Shown piece after piece: positions 20,596 through 30,568 of a stretch of DNA of 64,000 bases (positions are counted from its first letter, which is position 1; the number at the start of each line of letters is the position of its first letter). This DNA is from Proteus vulgaris. GTDB taxonomy: Bacteria > Pseudomonadota > Gammaproteobacteria > Enterobacterales > Enterobacteriaceae. The stretch lies in the NCBI RefSeq assembly GCF_016239305.1, contig NZ_JAEHOQ010000018.1, positions 1-64,000 of the forward strand, read 5' to 3'. The notes under the pieces are model-generated. The model ran no database searches, was not told where the DNA came from, and saw nothing but the letters and a program-made list of their open reading frames with translations. The translations under genes and the position numbers were made by a program.

Positions 20596-21540
20596 TTATT
20601 TTTTTAGATCCTGATGAACATGTTTCATCGGTCTAACCCAAGGTTGTTTCGCTTGTACCGGTGCAGGTAATGAAGAAACAGCCTGTTTAGCTTCGCTTAT
20701 ATTACGATAGTTACCATAGATGAGTACATACCATGGGTTGCCATTACGCTGAGTTTTATAGATAGCGTAGTTTCCATTGAGGTTCTTTTTAGCGAAAGCT
20801 TCTAAAGTATCTTGGCGACTCGCACCACTTAATTGCAATGTGTAATTTGAAGCTGGAATAGAACTTAAATTGCCAGCAGATAATGAACCTGAAACAACCG
20901 GTTTAGTCGCTGGTTTAGGCTGTGTTGTTGCTGGTGGTGGTGTTACTGGCTTTGTTGGCGGTGTTTTTACTTCTGCAGGTTTTTGTACAGATTGCACCGG
21001 CTTGGTTGCTTGCGGTTGTGCAGCTGGTTGTACTGGTTTTGGTTGTTGTGAATTTAATTGCTGTTGCTGACTAGTTGCTTGGTTTATACCTGCTTGTTGT
21101 TGATTTAAAGAATCAACAATATCACCAGGGATCTCAACACGTTGACCTTGTGAATCAATCATCGGTGGTAAATTTTGTGAAGGGGGGGTCACAGATTGAA
21201 TTTCTTGCCCAGAAATAGCTTGAGGTGTTGATGACTGACCACTTTCTGTAGGCGTAACGGATGACGGTTGTTGAGACAGATCGATATTTCTTTCTGTTCC
21301 TGTTGATGACGTAGGTTCAGTTGTTTCTGGTGATTTTAATGCAGAGCTGATTGCAATAATTAACAGAATAAGCACTAGGACACCTACACCAATCATCATC
21401 TGTTGACGGGATACAGAGAAGCGTGCATTTTTTAATGGGTTGCTACGAGGTCGGTTGGTTCGACGTTCAGGTCTATCCGATGTATCAGGTTTGAGTGAAT
21501 TATCACTCTTGGTTTCATTATCAGGTTTGAACTCGTCCAT
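20596..21540 (-). CDS. damX: Cell-division protein DamX (SPOR domain)
   Basis: 314-aa bitopic membrane protein recruited to the septal ring. Residues 1-48 are cytoplasmic and charged; one membrane span follows at about 50-68 (MIGVGVLVLILLIIAISSAL). A long Pro/Gln/Thr-rich linker (about 70-225) leads to a C-terminal SPOR domain (about 230-310) that binds denuded peptidoglycan. It is about 110 residues shorter than E. coli DamX, mainly in the linker. The position between aroB and dam supports the name. Confidence 0.92.
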   Translation of the reverse strand: MDEFKPDNETKSDNSLKPDTSDRPERRTNRPRSNPLKNARFSVSRQQMMIGVGVLVLILLIIAISSALKSPETTEPTSSTGTERNIDLSQQPSSVTPTESGQSSTPQAISGQEIQSVTPPSQNLPPMIDSQGQRVEIPGDIVDSLNQQQAGINQATSQQQQLNSQQPKPVQPAAQPQATKPVQSVQKPAEVKTPPTKPVTPPPATTQPKPATKPVVSGSLSAGNLSSIPASNYTLQLSGASRQDTLEAFAKKNLNGNYAIYKTQRNGNPWYVLIYGNYRNISEAKQAVSSLPAPVQAKQPWVRPMKHVHQDLKK

Positions 21541-21710
21541 TATGCCCTCCGTCAGAGCGTCAAAAAGCGAAAAATATTCTATTCAGCCTTAGCCATTACC
21601 TCATAGTATAAGGATGAAACGCTTTTTCTGAAACGTTGCATTTGACAATATTAACCAGAATTATCCTTAAGTAGGCATTCTGGTTTGCTTCTAGTCAGGT
21701 AATGGGGAGC

Positions 21711-22805
21711 TTAATTTGCATTAATGCAAGATGTTATCGCTTTGTGGACTTGTTCGCGAGAAATATCCGCACGTAATTCGGATTGACCGATGCCTTTTGG
21801 TAAAACAAGGTGTAATTTGCCACCAGATACTTTTTTATCTCTCATCATGTGAGGTAAATAGTCATCAGGTGCCATTTCTACAGGGCCATTGACGGGAAGA
21901 TTTGCTTTCTCAAGTAGTTGAATAACACGTTGTGTTTCTTCTTCAGTAAATTGACCGAGTGCTTGAGAGGTTCTTGCCGCCATTACCATACCTGCTGCAA
22001 CTGCTTCACCATGCAACCAAACACCATATCCCATATGAGCTTCAATAGCGTGCCCATAAGTATGGCCTAGATTGAGCAATGCACGTAAGCCACTGGTTTC
22101 TTTTTCATCTGCAGCGACAACGTCAGCTTTTAGCTCACAGCAACGACGGATACAAAAAGCCATAGCCTTAGGGTCAAGTGCCAAAAGTTTATCAATATTA
22201 TTTTCAAGCCAGATAAAGAAGTCTTTATCTAAAATGATGCCATATTTAATAACTTCAGCTAAACCAGATGAAAGTTCACGAGGTGGTAATGTGGCAAGGC
22301 AATCGAGATCAATAATGACAGAAGTGGGTTGGTAAAAAGCACCAATCATATTCTTGCCAAGAGGGTGATTAACAGCTGTTTTTCCGCCAACGGATGAATC
22401 AACTTGTGATAACAACGTAGTTGGAACTTGGATAAAGCGAACACCACGTTGGTAACTTGCTGCCGCAAAACCGGTTAGATCACCAATAACACCTCCGCCT
22501 AATGCGATAAGTGTCGTATCTCGATTGTGATTTTTTTCTAATAATGCAGTAAAGACATCGTTCATGATTTCAAGCGATTTATATTGTTCGCCATCAGGTA
22601 AAATCACACTATCAACCAAAACACCTTGTTTTTTTAAGGTGTTTGTTACCTTCTCTAAATAGAGTGGAGCAAGCGTTACATTTGTAACTATCATAACTTG
22701 CTGCCCTGATTTTAATGGTAAAAAGGTATCAGGCTGATGAAAAAGGCCAGAAGCAATGGTAATGGGATAGCTTCTTTCACCTAATGTGACAGTGATTTTT
22801 TCCAT
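21711..22805 (-). CDS. aroB: 3-dehydroquinate synthase
   Basis: 364-aa second enzyme of the shikimate pathway, converting DAHP to 3-dehydroquinate with NAD and a divalent metal. Motifs: [11 protein letters not shown] near residue 70, [20 protein letters not shown] near 103, [21 protein letters not shown] near 136, and metal-binding [16 protein letters not shown] near 246. It follows aroK by 54 nt. Length matches E. coli AroB (362 aa). Confidence 0.97.
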   Translation of the reverse strand: MEKITVTLGERSYPITIASGLFHQPDTFLPLKSGQQVMIVTNVTLAPLYLEKVTNTLKKQGVLVDSVILPDGEQYKSLEIMNDVFTALLEKNHNRDTTLIALGGGVIGDLTGFAAASYQRGVRFIQVPTTLLSQVDSSVGGKTAVNHPLGKNMIGAFYQPTSVIIDLDCLATLPPRELSSGLAEVIKYGIILDKDFFIWLENNIDKLLALDPKAMAFCIRRCCELKADVVAADEKETSGLRALLNLGHTYGHAIEAHMGYGVWLHGEAVAAGMVMAARTSQALGQFTEEETQRVIQLLEKANLPVNGPVEMAPDDYLPHMMRDKKVSGGKLHLVLPKGIGQSELRADISREQVHKAITSCINAN

Positions 22806-22859
22806 AACAGTGGCCTTTTTCTTATTGTCTTTACTTAACCTTATAAATAGCTGAATTTA

Positions 22860-23381
22860 TTAGTTTTGTTCTAATAATTCAATTATTTGATTGGCTACAA
22901 TTTTTGCACTCTGATCATCAGTATGAATTGTGATGTCAGCAATCTCTTCATAAAGAGGATTACGTTCTTCAGCTAATGTCTCTAGGACATCACGCACAGG
23001 CTCAACACCTTGCAATAAAGGACGTTTTTTATCACGTTGGGTACGAGCGAGTTGCTTTTCAATGTTTGTTTCTAAATAAACAACCACACCACGTGCAGAT
23101 AGTCTGTTACGGGTTTCTCGCGATTTCACCGAACCGCCACCTGTAGCGAGTACAATACCTTGCTTTTCAGTGAGTTCGTTGATTATTTTCTCTTCTCGTT
23201 GACGGAAGCCTTCTTCGCCTTCTACATCAAATACCCAACCTACATCCGCACCTGTACGCCGCTCAATTTCCTGATCGGAATCATAAAACTCCATACTAAG
23301 TTGTTGAGCTAACTGACGACCAATAGTGCTTTTGCCGGCACCCATAGGCCCAACCAGAAAGATATTACGTTTCTCTGCCAT
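22860..23381 (-). CDS. aroK: Shikimate kinase I
   Basis: 173-aa kinase phosphorylating shikimate at O3. It has the P-loop [14 protein letters not shown] near residue 11, the substrate-binding FYDSDQEIE near 32, and [15 protein letters not shown] near 75. I start at ATG 23381, which gives the exact E. coli length; the frame is open 18 codons further to ATG 23435, and neither start has a strong ribosome site. First gene of the aroKB-damX-dam-rpe-gph-trpS series. Confidence 0.95.
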   Translation of the reverse strand: MAEKRNIFLVGPMGAGKSTIGRQLAQQLSMEFYDSDQEIERRTGADVGWVFDVEGEEGFRQREEKIINELTEKQGIVLATGGGSVKSRETRNRLSARGVVVYLETNIEKQLARTQRDKKRPLLQGVEPVRDVLETLAEERNPLYEEIADITIHTDDQSAKIVANQIIELLEQN

Positions 23382-23961
23382 GTTTTTGGTATTACTAAGA
23401 TATTCGTTAATGATAACCCGCCCCGCCAAATTCATTCAGCGACGGGACCTAAACTGAAATTTATGAGTGTTTATCTAATTCACACCTGATAACAATTGTT
23501 ATCTACTCTCATAATAAGACTGAGTTCTTTCAGTAGATCGCTATAAAATAACCACATGCTGTTGCAAACAACAACATAGGATAAAAATCCCTTTGCCTAC
23601 AGTACATAACAAAAACTACTAAAAAAAGTAATCATCTTTGTTGGCAACGCGAAGATTCTAACACAATTTAGTCGGAAAACCGCATCTGATAATATTGTCT
23701 TTTTCGTCATCAAGCGATCAATATTACATATAAAAAGCCCTACCTCAAAGAATAGAGGAAGTGCATAAAATGTATCCGTATTATCATTGTGATGTTTCAG
23801 GTCCACTCAAATTAGCTAACCCTTGTAAGCTAAATCGTCCTCATCGTCAAATCTATAAATACTGATTATAAGAAAAAACAATGAATAACTCTCAGTTTAA
23901 TCCTAGTAAAAAATTGATAATTTATTGTATTTTATAATAAAAAAATTTTTTGAATAAAAAG
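23382..23961. other. hofQ-aroK intergenic region
   Basis: About 580 bases that should carry the aroK promoter and the end of the hof operon. Apart from the candidate 31-codon plus-strand ORF listed separately, I see no gene or convincing terminator. Confidence 0.4.
23770..23865 (+). CDS. Candidate small protein (31 aa), uncertain
   Basis: An ATG-started 31-codon frame in the otherwise empty hofQ-aroK gap. A good GAGGAA sequence precedes the ATG by 9 nt. The peptide (MYPYYHCDVSGPLK at its start) is rich in Tyr, His, Pro and basic residues with two Cys, and has no membrane span. I recognise no family. It runs opposite to both neighbours. It may be a real small protein or a chance frame; only conservation would tell. 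Confidence 0.25.
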   Translation: MYPYYHCDVSGPLKLANPCKLNRPHRQIYKY

Positions 23962-25068
23962 TTAGATTAATTTGGGTGTAATAAAAATAACCAATTCATG
24001 GCGACTATGTTGATCTCTTTTATGGCTAAAAAGTACCCCTAATAATGGGATAGATGATAATAAAGGGATCTTTGCTGTATGCTCTTGCTGCTTTTTTTGA
24101 AATATTCCTCCTAACATAATGGTTTCTCCATCATTAATTGTGACTTCTGTACTGATCTCTTGCTTATCGATAGAAAGGTGTTCACTTCCTCCTTGAACGA
24201 GGGCAATACCAGGTGTGTTCTGACTGATTTTAAGTATTAACCTTATTTTTTTATTTCTCTGAATAATCGGCGTGACTTCCATCCCTAATACGGCCTCCTT
24301 AAATTGAACACGAGTACTTTCATTATCTCGGCTGACATAGGGAATTTCCGTTCCTTGTTTTATTGAGGCGGTTTTCTCATGAGCCGCTGTTAGTCTTGGG
24401 CTTGCAATAATTGATAGCTGCTTTTCTTGTTCTAATGCACTTAACTCAAGTTCTAGTAGGCGACCATTAATCCTGGCAATATTAAAGGCAATATAGTGAA
24501 GTGGGTTTTTGGTATTTTGATGAAGTGATAATGCAGACAGTGATGGTATTGATAAAGCAGTGTTAGGGGCACTAGGTATAGTATTAGGTATTGTCGATAT
24601 TGCTTCAGTGTTTGTAGTTTTTAATGCTTGTAAGCCCCACTGTGTACCTAATTCATTTAACGCTTCTTGACTGCTACTGACAATATGCGCCGTGATATGA
24701 ACTTGTTGTTGTGGTGTATCTTTTAATTTTAGCCAATCTGCGATTTCAGAAAGTGCTTTGTTATTATCGACAATTGAAAGGCTATTAGAGTCACTATCAG
24801 CAATGACTCGGCCTTGTTTACTCAATAGTGGGATCGCATAAGTGCTAAGTTGCATCGCTAATGTATCTGCATCAGCATAATTTAACGGATAAAGTTGATG
24901 GTGTAATTGTTCAGTTTGTTGTGTGTCTGCCCATGGTTCTTCAGCGAATGTTGGTGGTGTCTTTTCATGATTAATGGCATCAGGAACGTCAGGGAAGAAC
25001 GGATCTCTCAAATGAGCCAAAACACAAGTTGTCATACATAACATCATAAAGAAAAACAATATTTTCAT
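23962..25068 (-). CDS. hofQ: HofQ secretin with HofP-like N-terminus (fusion)
   Basis: 368-aa outer-membrane secretin of the DNA-utilization (PilQ-like) system, against 412 aa in E. coli. A signal peptide (about 1-18) is followed by HLRDPFFPDVPD, which resembles the start of mature HofP/PilP (RDPF motif), not HofQ. The STN domain that normally opens HofQ is absent. From about residue 58 it matches HofQ: the N1/NolW-type LNYADADTLAMQL region, then the secretin core with LELSALEQEKQLSIIASPRL, EAVLGMEVTP and the C-terminal RHELVVFITPKL. The start overlaps hofO by 4 nt (ATGA). No separate hofP exists between hofO and hofQ. Confidence 0.85.
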   Translation of the reverse strand: MKILFFFMMLCMTTCVLAHLRDPFFPDVPDAINHEKTPPTFAEEPWADTQQTEQLHHQLYPLNYADADTLAMQLSTYAIPLLSKQGRVIADSDSNSLSIVDNNKALSEIADWLKLKDTPQQQVHITAHIVSSSQEALNELGTQWGLQALKTTNTEAISTIPNTIPSAPNTALSIPSLSALSLHQNTKNPLHYIAFNIARINGRLLELELSALEQEKQLSIIASPRLTAAHEKTASIKQGTEIPYVSRDNESTRVQFKEAVLGMEVTPIIQRNKKIRLILKISQNTPGIALVQGGSEHLSIDKQEISTEVTINDGETIMLGGIFQKKQQEHTAKIPLLSSIPLLGVLFSHKRDQHSRHELVIFITPKLI

Positions 25069-25595
25069 GATATGCCACCTTGTTCTAATGAGAGTTCTTT
25101 TAGTGCCGTCAGTGTGATTTGAACTGAAAGTAACTCTGTTTTTGTTGGAATAATATTGAGCGAGATAAGTAACAATCCTGTTTGATTAAGGTGTTCTAGT
25201 AAAGTTAACAAGCGGGCATAAGACAAAGTAAAAGTGAGCTTATATAACGAATTAGGTGAACTTTCCCAAGTTTCAGGGGTGAAATGATAAGTAATAAGTA
25301 TGTGTTGTAGTTGCTCAGGGGGGGATGGGCTATTTAATGGAATATGATATTCAGCTTGTTGTGCAATAAGTGATTCAAGGGATGGTGTTGTTTCTGACGT
25401 CTTTTGATAATGATGAATACGTGTGAGTCTTTGGGTTATTTCCATTTGTTGTTGAATTATTTCTTGCTGATAATTGGTATAAATAACGACGTAATAAAGT
25501 AGAAAAATAATAAAAGGTATTGTTAAGCTCAGTAATGTTATTTGCCAGATTGCGAGAGAAACCACAAATTGTAACCATTGCATATTTATCTTCAT
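25065..25595 (-). CDS. hofO: HofO-like (PilO-type) inner-membrane protein
   Basis: 176-aa protein with one N-terminal membrane span (about 18-40) and a mostly alpha/beta periplasmic part, like PilO of type IV pilus/DNA-uptake alignment complexes. The sequence is poorly conserved; the name rests mainly on position between hofN and hofQ. It overlaps both neighbours by 4 nt (ATGA on each side), so the operon is tightly coupled. GAGGAAG precedes its ATG. Confidence 0.75.
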   Translation of the reverse strand: MKINMQWLQFVVSLAIWQITLLSLTIPFIIFLLYYVVIYTNYQQEIIQQQMEITQRLTRIHHYQKTSETTPSLESLIAQQAEYHIPLNSPSPPEQLQHILITYHFTPETWESSPNSLYKLTFTLSYARLLTLLEHLNQTGLLLISLNIIPTKTELLSVQITLTALKELSLEQGGIS

Positions 25596-26164
25596 GGTAC
25601 TTCCTCGATATCTTTTTTATTCCACGGTTCGTCGATTTCCCATTTTCCCGTTAAATGAACTTCGGTATAAGACGGATAGATTTTACTTTGTTGTAAATAA
25701 TCTAATGATAGGGCTGCAAGAATGGGGTGATGTTTAAAATGGGTTATAAAAGAAAGCGATTGTGTTTTGGGTAAAATAAGAGCCAAAGAGTGGCGATTAT
25801 CAGTATCAGAATAATGACTTACCCATACAGTAGCGGGGAGATAAGCTTCAATAGCCTGAAAAAAACGTATGTAATGTAAATAACGTAACCAATTTTGATA
25901 ATAGAGCGAATAGCGCTGATAGCATAAGTAGGTTTGTTCTTTCTGTTGTTGATAAATGTTGAGTTGCTCTAGCAAATTTTTTTCTTGTTGCTTTATTTGA
26001 GTGTGTAATGCTGTGGTGGTATCTCGTTTTTGGACTAAATGATAGGTGTAATAACCGCAAATTATCAGCGTGATAGTGATAAGAACTAACGTTTGATAAG
26101 TCCATATTACGATTTTTTTTCTAAATAAATTGTGGCGCCAAGGTAGGTAATTTACTTGATACAT
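25592..26164 (-). CDS. hofN: HofN-like (PilN-type) inner-membrane protein
   Basis: 190-aa protein starting MYQVNYLPWRHNLF; the NxLPWR motif near the start is typical of HofN/PilN and lies in the cytoplasm, where PilN contacts PilM. One membrane span (about 22-42) is followed by a coiled-coil-prone Gln-rich stretch (about 45-75) and a periplasmic domain. I start at ATG 26164, with GGGAG upstream, in preference to a TTG four codons earlier. It overlaps the hofM end by 13 nt. Confidence 0.8.
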   Translation of the reverse strand: MYQVNYLPWRHNLFRKKIVIWTYQTLVLITITLIICGYYTYHLVQKRDTTTALHTQIKQQEKNLLEQLNIYQQQKEQTYLCYQRYSLYYQNWLRYLHYIRFFQAIEAYLPATVWVSHYSDTDNRHSLALILPKTQSLSFITHFKHHPILAALSLDYLQQSKIYPSYTEVHLTGKWEIDEPWNKKDIEEVP

Positions 26165-26976
26165 GATGACTCCCAAGGGCGTAATGCTAAACCAAGAGCG
26201 ATAAGGGAGAGTGTGTTTTCCTTTATGGTTGGTTGAAATAAATAATGGGAAAAATCAGGCCAGAGAGGCATTAAATGGCTAAAGTTTGTCGCATTATCGC
26301 CAGCAAAATAGCACTGCTCTTTAGACCAATGATATTTCTCTATTAGCTGATAAATAGCGGTTTGTTGTTCTTGTTGATCTTGATAAGGAAGAGTGCCGTA
26401 GTGGGGCATTTCATCATCAGATGAAACCCAAAATAGCGTATTGTTTTTACAGTAAATAAGCTTGTTTTGAGGTGAAATTTTTAGGTAAGTGGCTAAATAG
26501 CGTAGTGCACACGCGGGTAAATCAATCGCAGAGAGTGTTAAGTTTATTTGGGAAAATAAAGCTATATACTTATCTAATGCGATTTTATGACACAAATGAA
26601 TAGCGAGTTTGCCGTTATTTTGCCGATAGTCAAAATTAACGGGGTTTTTTGTATTTTGTGTGTAAGATGTGGCTCGTAACTGTGCTAACCGATAACATGC
26701 TGCCGATGTAAGGGAAATAAGCGGTGGCAGTGGGATTGTTTGATAACTTTCATAAATATCGGGTAACGAGAGAGTAATATTGTTAATAAAAGGGAGATCC
26801 TTGCGCCAGTTTATTAAGATATTTCTTAATTTCGTATCATCTGAATCGTCATTGAGAGGTAAAGGGAATTGCCAAAATGCGCTGATCTTCCATTGTTTAT
26901 TCTGCTGAAATACCAAAACAGCATTAATATGATGAGTGTTAATTTCAATACCAATCTGGTAATTGTGTGTTTCCAT
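26152..26976 (-). CDS. hofM: HofM-like (PilM-type) actin-fold protein
   Basis: 274-aa cytoplasmic protein resembling HofM/PilM: YQIGIEINTHHINAVLVF at the N-terminus (ATPase/actin-like phosphate-1 region), an FDYRQNNGKL segment near residue 117 as in E. coli HofM, and a C-terminal SLIALGLALRPW. Divergence is strong. First gene of hofMNOQ, divergent from mrcA as in E. coli. In E. coli the set supports use of DNA as a nutrient. Confidence 0.8.
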   Translation of the reverse strand: METHNYQIGIEINTHHINAVLVFQQNKQWKISAFWQFPLPLNDDSDDTKLRNILINWRKDLPFINNITLSLPDIYESYQTIPLPPLISLTSAACYRLAQLRATSYTQNTKNPVNFDYRQNNGKLAIHLCHKIALDKYIALFSQINLTLSAIDLPACALRYLATYLKISPQNKLIYCKNNTLFWVSSDDEMPHYGTLPYQDQQEQQTAIYQLIEKYHWSKEQCYFAGDNATNFSHLMPLWPDFSHYLFQPTIKENTLSLIALGLALRPWESSCIK

Positions 26977-27091
26977 AAATGATATCCATATCTATTGATG
27001 AGTAATTGCCTATTTTCAAAGAGGCGTTACCTTTATACTACGCACTGTTTGTTTATAAACTACCCAATCCACACTACATGGGAAATTTAAG

Positions 27092-29626
27092 GTGAAGTTC
27101 TTAAAATATTTTTTCATCTTCGTTTTTGCTTGCATAATTTTGGGAGCAGCCTCGATATACGGTATGTATAAGTATGTTGAGCCTCAGTTACCCGATGTCG
27201 CGACATTAAAAGATGTTCGTTTACAAACCCCTATGCAGGTTTTGAGTGCAGACGGAGAATTAATTGCGCAATATGGCGAAAAACGTCGTTTACCGCTAAC
27301 GCTAGAGGAAATGCCTCCTCAATTAATTAATGCTTTTATCGCAACAGAAGATACCCGTTTTCGTGAGCATCACGGTATCGACCCCATTGGGATCTCGCGT
27401 GCGGTAGTTGTCGCATTAACGTCAGGACAAGCTTCTCAAGGTGCAAGTACCATTACGCAACAGTTAGCACGAAATTTCTTTTTAACGCCTGAGAAAAAAT
27501 TAATGCGAAAAATCAAAGAAGCCTTTTTGGCTATTCGCATTGAAAAAGAGTTAACTAAAGATGAAATTTTAGCGCTGTATCTAAATAAAATTTATCTGGG
27601 TAACCGTGCTTATGGTGTGGGTGCCGCAGCTTATGTTTACTTTGGTAAAAGTGTGCATGATCTTAGCCTTAATGAAATGGCCGTCATTGCAGGTTTGCCT
27701 AAAGCGCCTTCTACACTAAATCCACTCTATTCTTACGATCGAGCCTTAAAACGCCGTAATGTTGTTTTACTGCGTATGTATGAAGAGAATTACATCACTC
27801 GGGCACAATATGAAAGTGCCCGAGCAGAGCCTATTGTGGCGAAATATCATGCTCCCCAAATTGATTTCTCAGCCCCATATCTCACTGAAATGGTGAGAAT
27901 GGAGATGTATGAGCGCTATGGTGAAAATGCTTATACGGATGGTTATAAAATTTACACAACGGTTATTCGTAAAGATCAGTTAGCTGCAGAAAAAGCCTTA
28001 CGTGACAATGTGATTGATTATGATATGCGCCATGGTTATCGCGGTGCTCAAGAAGTCCTTTGGCGTGAAGGGCAAACGCCTTGGGATAATGATGCGATCA
28101 GTAAAAAATTAAAAGAAATACAAACTTATGGACCATTGATTCCGGCGGTTGTGTTATCTGCAGATGCTAAAGAAGCGAAAGTGGTTTTAAAAAATGGCGA
28201 TAATATAACCTTAGATTTAAAGGCCGTTCGTTGGGCTCGTAAGTTTATTTCAGATACCGCTCAAGGAGCAACACCAACAAAAGTTGATGCAGTCGTTAAT
28301 GTTGGTGAGCAAATTTGGGTTCGTCAAAATAATGATAATAATTGGGTATTAGCCCAGCTTCCGGGTGTTAATGCGGCATTTGTTGCATTAAATCCTCTAA
28401 ATGGCGGAATTATTGCCCTTGTCGGAGGCTTTGATTTTGAAATCAGTAAATTTAATCGTGTTTCTCAATCATTACGTCAAGTGGGTTCGAATATTAAACC
28501 TTTCTTGTATGCTGCAGCATTAGATAAAGGTTTAACTCTATCTACGTTACTAAATGACTTACCTATTAGTCGTTGGGATGCGGGTGCTGGTACAGATTGG
28601 CGACCTAAAAACTCACCGCCAACTTACGCTGGCCCTATTCGTTTACGTCAGGGATTAGGTCAATCTAAAAACGTGGTAATGGTTCGTGCAATGCGTGCAA
28701 TGGGTGTGGATTATGCCGCAGACTATCTCTTACGTTTTGGTTTTCCTAACCAAAATATAGACAGAACAGAATCCTTAGCATTAGGCTCGCCATCATTCAC
28801 CCCAATGCAAATGGTACGCGGTTTTGCTGTTATGGCGAATGGCGGATATTTAATTGAACCTTACTATATCCAACGTATTGAAAATGCAGAAGGTGAAGTG
28901 CTGTTTACTGCAGAACCAAAAGTAGCGTGCCCAGACTGTACGGATATACCCGTTATTTACGGTGATACCATGCGTTCTATCGCTCTATCTGATGACTATA
29001 TGGAAAACGTTGCTCAGTCTAATAAATCACAGCCTGTGGATGCAGCTCCTGAAATTGAATTGGAACAAGCTCCGTTAGCTGAAACTGTTAAAGAAAGCCC
29101 TTATGCACCACACGTTATCAGTACACCACTGGCTTATTTAATGCATGATGCATTAAGAACAAACCTTGTGGGTGAGCCGGGATGGTCTGGTACAGGTTGG
29201 CGGGCTGTTCGTGATCTAAAACGCCAAGATATTGGTGGTAAAACAGGAACAACCAACAGCTCTAAAGATGCATGGTTCTCGGGTTATGGTGCGAATATTG
29301 TTGCTACTGCTTGGATTGGTTTTGATGACAGTAGCCGAAGCTTAGGACGTACTGCGGCTAGTGGTGGTGAAGCGGGTGCTAAAACAGCGCAACCTATTTG
29401 GAATGACTTTATGAAAGTCGCACTTGATGGCGTGCCTGTGAATATGATGCCAGCACCAAAAGGTGTTGTCGCTGTTCAAATAGATAGAAGAACGGGCAAA
29501 CTCGCAGGTGATGGTCCCTCGATGAAAGAGTATTTCATTGAAGGTACACAACCAACTGAAAGAGCAAAAAGTGAAGTGGGAACACAGATTTTTGAGGATA
29601 ATGGCGAATCTAACGAATTATTCTAA
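27092..29626 (+). CDS. mrcA: Penicillin-binding protein 1A
   Basis: 844-aa bifunctional peptidoglycan synthase of the inner membrane. A single N-terminal span (about 5-25) precedes the GT51 glycosyltransferase domain (EDTRFREHHGID near 83; GASTITQQLARNFF near 120) and the transpeptidase domain with SNIK (active Ser in QVGSNIKPFLY near 467), SKN (LGQSKNVVMV near 525) and KTG (GGKTGTTNSSKDAWF near 714). Start codon is GTG, as in the E. coli homologue. Divergent from hofM. Confidence 0.97.
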   Translation: MKFLKYFFIFVFACIILGAASIYGMYKYVEPQLPDVATLKDVRLQTPMQVLSADGELIAQYGEKRRLPLTLEEMPPQLINAFIATEDTRFREHHGIDPIGISRAVVVALTSGQASQGASTITQQLARNFFLTPEKKLMRKIKEAFLAIRIEKELTKDEILALYLNKIYLGNRAYGVGAAAYVYFGKSVHDLSLNEMAVIAGLPKAPSTLNPLYSYDRALKRRNVVLLRMYEENYITRAQYESARAEPIVAKYHAPQIDFSAPYLTEMVRMEMYERYGENAYTDGYKIYTTVIRKDQLAAEKALRDNVIDYDMRHGYRGAQEVLWREGQTPWDNDAISKKLKEIQTYGPLIPAVVLSADAKEAKVVLKNGDNITLDLKAVRWARKFISDTAQGATPTKVDAVVNVGEQIWVRQNNDNNWVLAQLPGVNAAFVALNPLNGGIIALVGGFDFEISKFNRVSQSLRQVGSNIKPFLYAAALDKGLTLSTLLNDLPISRWDAGAGTDWRPKNSPPTYAGPIRLRQGLGQSKNVVMVRAMRAMGVDYAADYLLRFGFPNQNIDRTESLALGSPSFTPMQMVRGFAVMANGGYLIEPYYIQRIENAEGEVLFTAEPKVACPDCTDIPVIYGDTMRSIALSDDYMENVAQSNKSQPVDAAPEIELEQAPLAETVKESPYAPHVISTPLAYLMHDALRTNLVGEPGWSGTGWRAVRDLKRQDIGGKTGTTNSSKDAWFSGYGANIVATAWIGFDDSSRSLGRTAASGGEAGAKTAQPIWNDFMKVALDGVPVNMMPAPKGVVAVQIDRRTGKLAGDGPSMKEYFIEGTQPTERAKSEVGTQIFEDNGESNELF

Positions 29627-29633
29627 TTAGTCG

Positions 29634-29664
29634 AAAAAACCGGATGTAAAAATCCGGTTTTTTT
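29634..29664. terminator. Bidirectional terminator, mrcA / nudE
   Basis: AAAAACCGGAT pairs with ATCCGGTTTTT around a short A-rich loop, with T-runs in both directions, between converging mrcA and nudE. Confidence 0.8.
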
Positions 29665-29666
29665 AT

Positions 29667-30215
29667 CTATTTATTTTGTAAATAACGCTGTGCGAGGAAG
29701 AGGGCGCTGACACTACGTGCTTCAGTAAAATCAGGATGATCTAGTAAGTCCATCATTTTTGCGATAGGCCAACGTACTTGAATTAGTGGTTCAGGTTCAT
29801 CGCCTTCCAGTTGCTCTGGGTAAAGATCATGCGCAATGACGATATTCATTTTGCTGGAAAAATAAGAAGGTGCCATAGAAAGCTTTGCTATTTCTATTAA
29901 AGAGTGGGCACCATAACCAATTTCTTCTTTGAGTTCGCGGTTTGCGGCTTGTAGGGCATTTTCGCCGGGATCAATGGCTCCTTTAGGAAAACCAAAGTCA
30001 TAATTTTCGATACCGACAGCGTATTCACGAATAAGGATAAGGTTGTCATCAATGATCGGAACAATCATAACAGCTTCACGATTCGCTGGTTTCATGCGTT
30101 CATAAATACGTTTTTCCCCGTTACTGAACTCCAGATTAACGGATTGGATCTGAAATAATCGAGAACGGGCGATGTTATCAATGTTTAATATGTTGGGTTT
30201 TTTAAGTTCTTTCAT
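29667..30215 (-). CDS. nudE: ADP-ribose/NADH diphosphatase NudE
   Basis: 182-aa Nudix hydrolase cleaving ADP-ribose, Ap3A and NADH. The full Nudix box is present: GAIDPGENALQAANRELKEE continuing IGYG, near residues 95-117, with the metal-binding glutamates. Divergent from igaA and convergent with mrcA, as in E. coli. AGGGG precedes the ATG. Confidence 0.94.
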   Translation of the reverse strand: MKELKKPNILNIDNIARSRLFQIQSVNLEFSNGEKRIYERMKPANREAVMIVPIIDDNLILIREYAVGIENYDFGFPKGAIDPGENALQAANRELKEEIGYGAHSLIEIAKLSMAPSYFSSKMNIVIAHDLYPEQLEGDEPEPLIQVRWPIAKMMDLLDHPDFTEARSVSALFLAQRYLQNK

Positions 30216-30568
30216 AACAGCCCCTGGCAGAATAGAGATTAACCTGAATTTAACACATTAATGACAAAATAAATCTAACAATTAGATTTAGCTTTTAAGT
30301 GAAAATTGAGTACACTCCGCTACTAAACCTAGTTATTTATTGATTTTTTGAGAATATTATTATTTATTGATCCGCTATTTTACCTGAAGATAGCGTTGTT
30401 AGTGGATATAAAATTGATAAGATAAATAAATTATAACGCGCCGATAAAAATATAATCTATTGTATTTAAATAAAAAATAGAACAAAAGAATAGGAATTGC
30501 CTTATGTTAGGCAGGGTTTTAAATTTGGTATTGTTACCACGCAGCATCAGTATAAGCATGGGGAAAAA
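30216..30568. other. nudE-igaA intergenic region
   Basis: About 350 AT-rich bases holding the divergent promoters of nudE and igaA. No operator or RNA structure stands out. Confidence 0.4.

Noticed and set aside
20870..21070. 66-codon Cys/Gly-rich plus-strand frame
   Set aside because: Antisense to the low-complexity Pro/Gln/Thr linker of damX; composition explains it.
23597..23806. 69-codon minus-strand frame in the hofQ-aroK gap
   Set aside because: No ribosome site, no recognised homology and atypical residue use; not supported as a gene.
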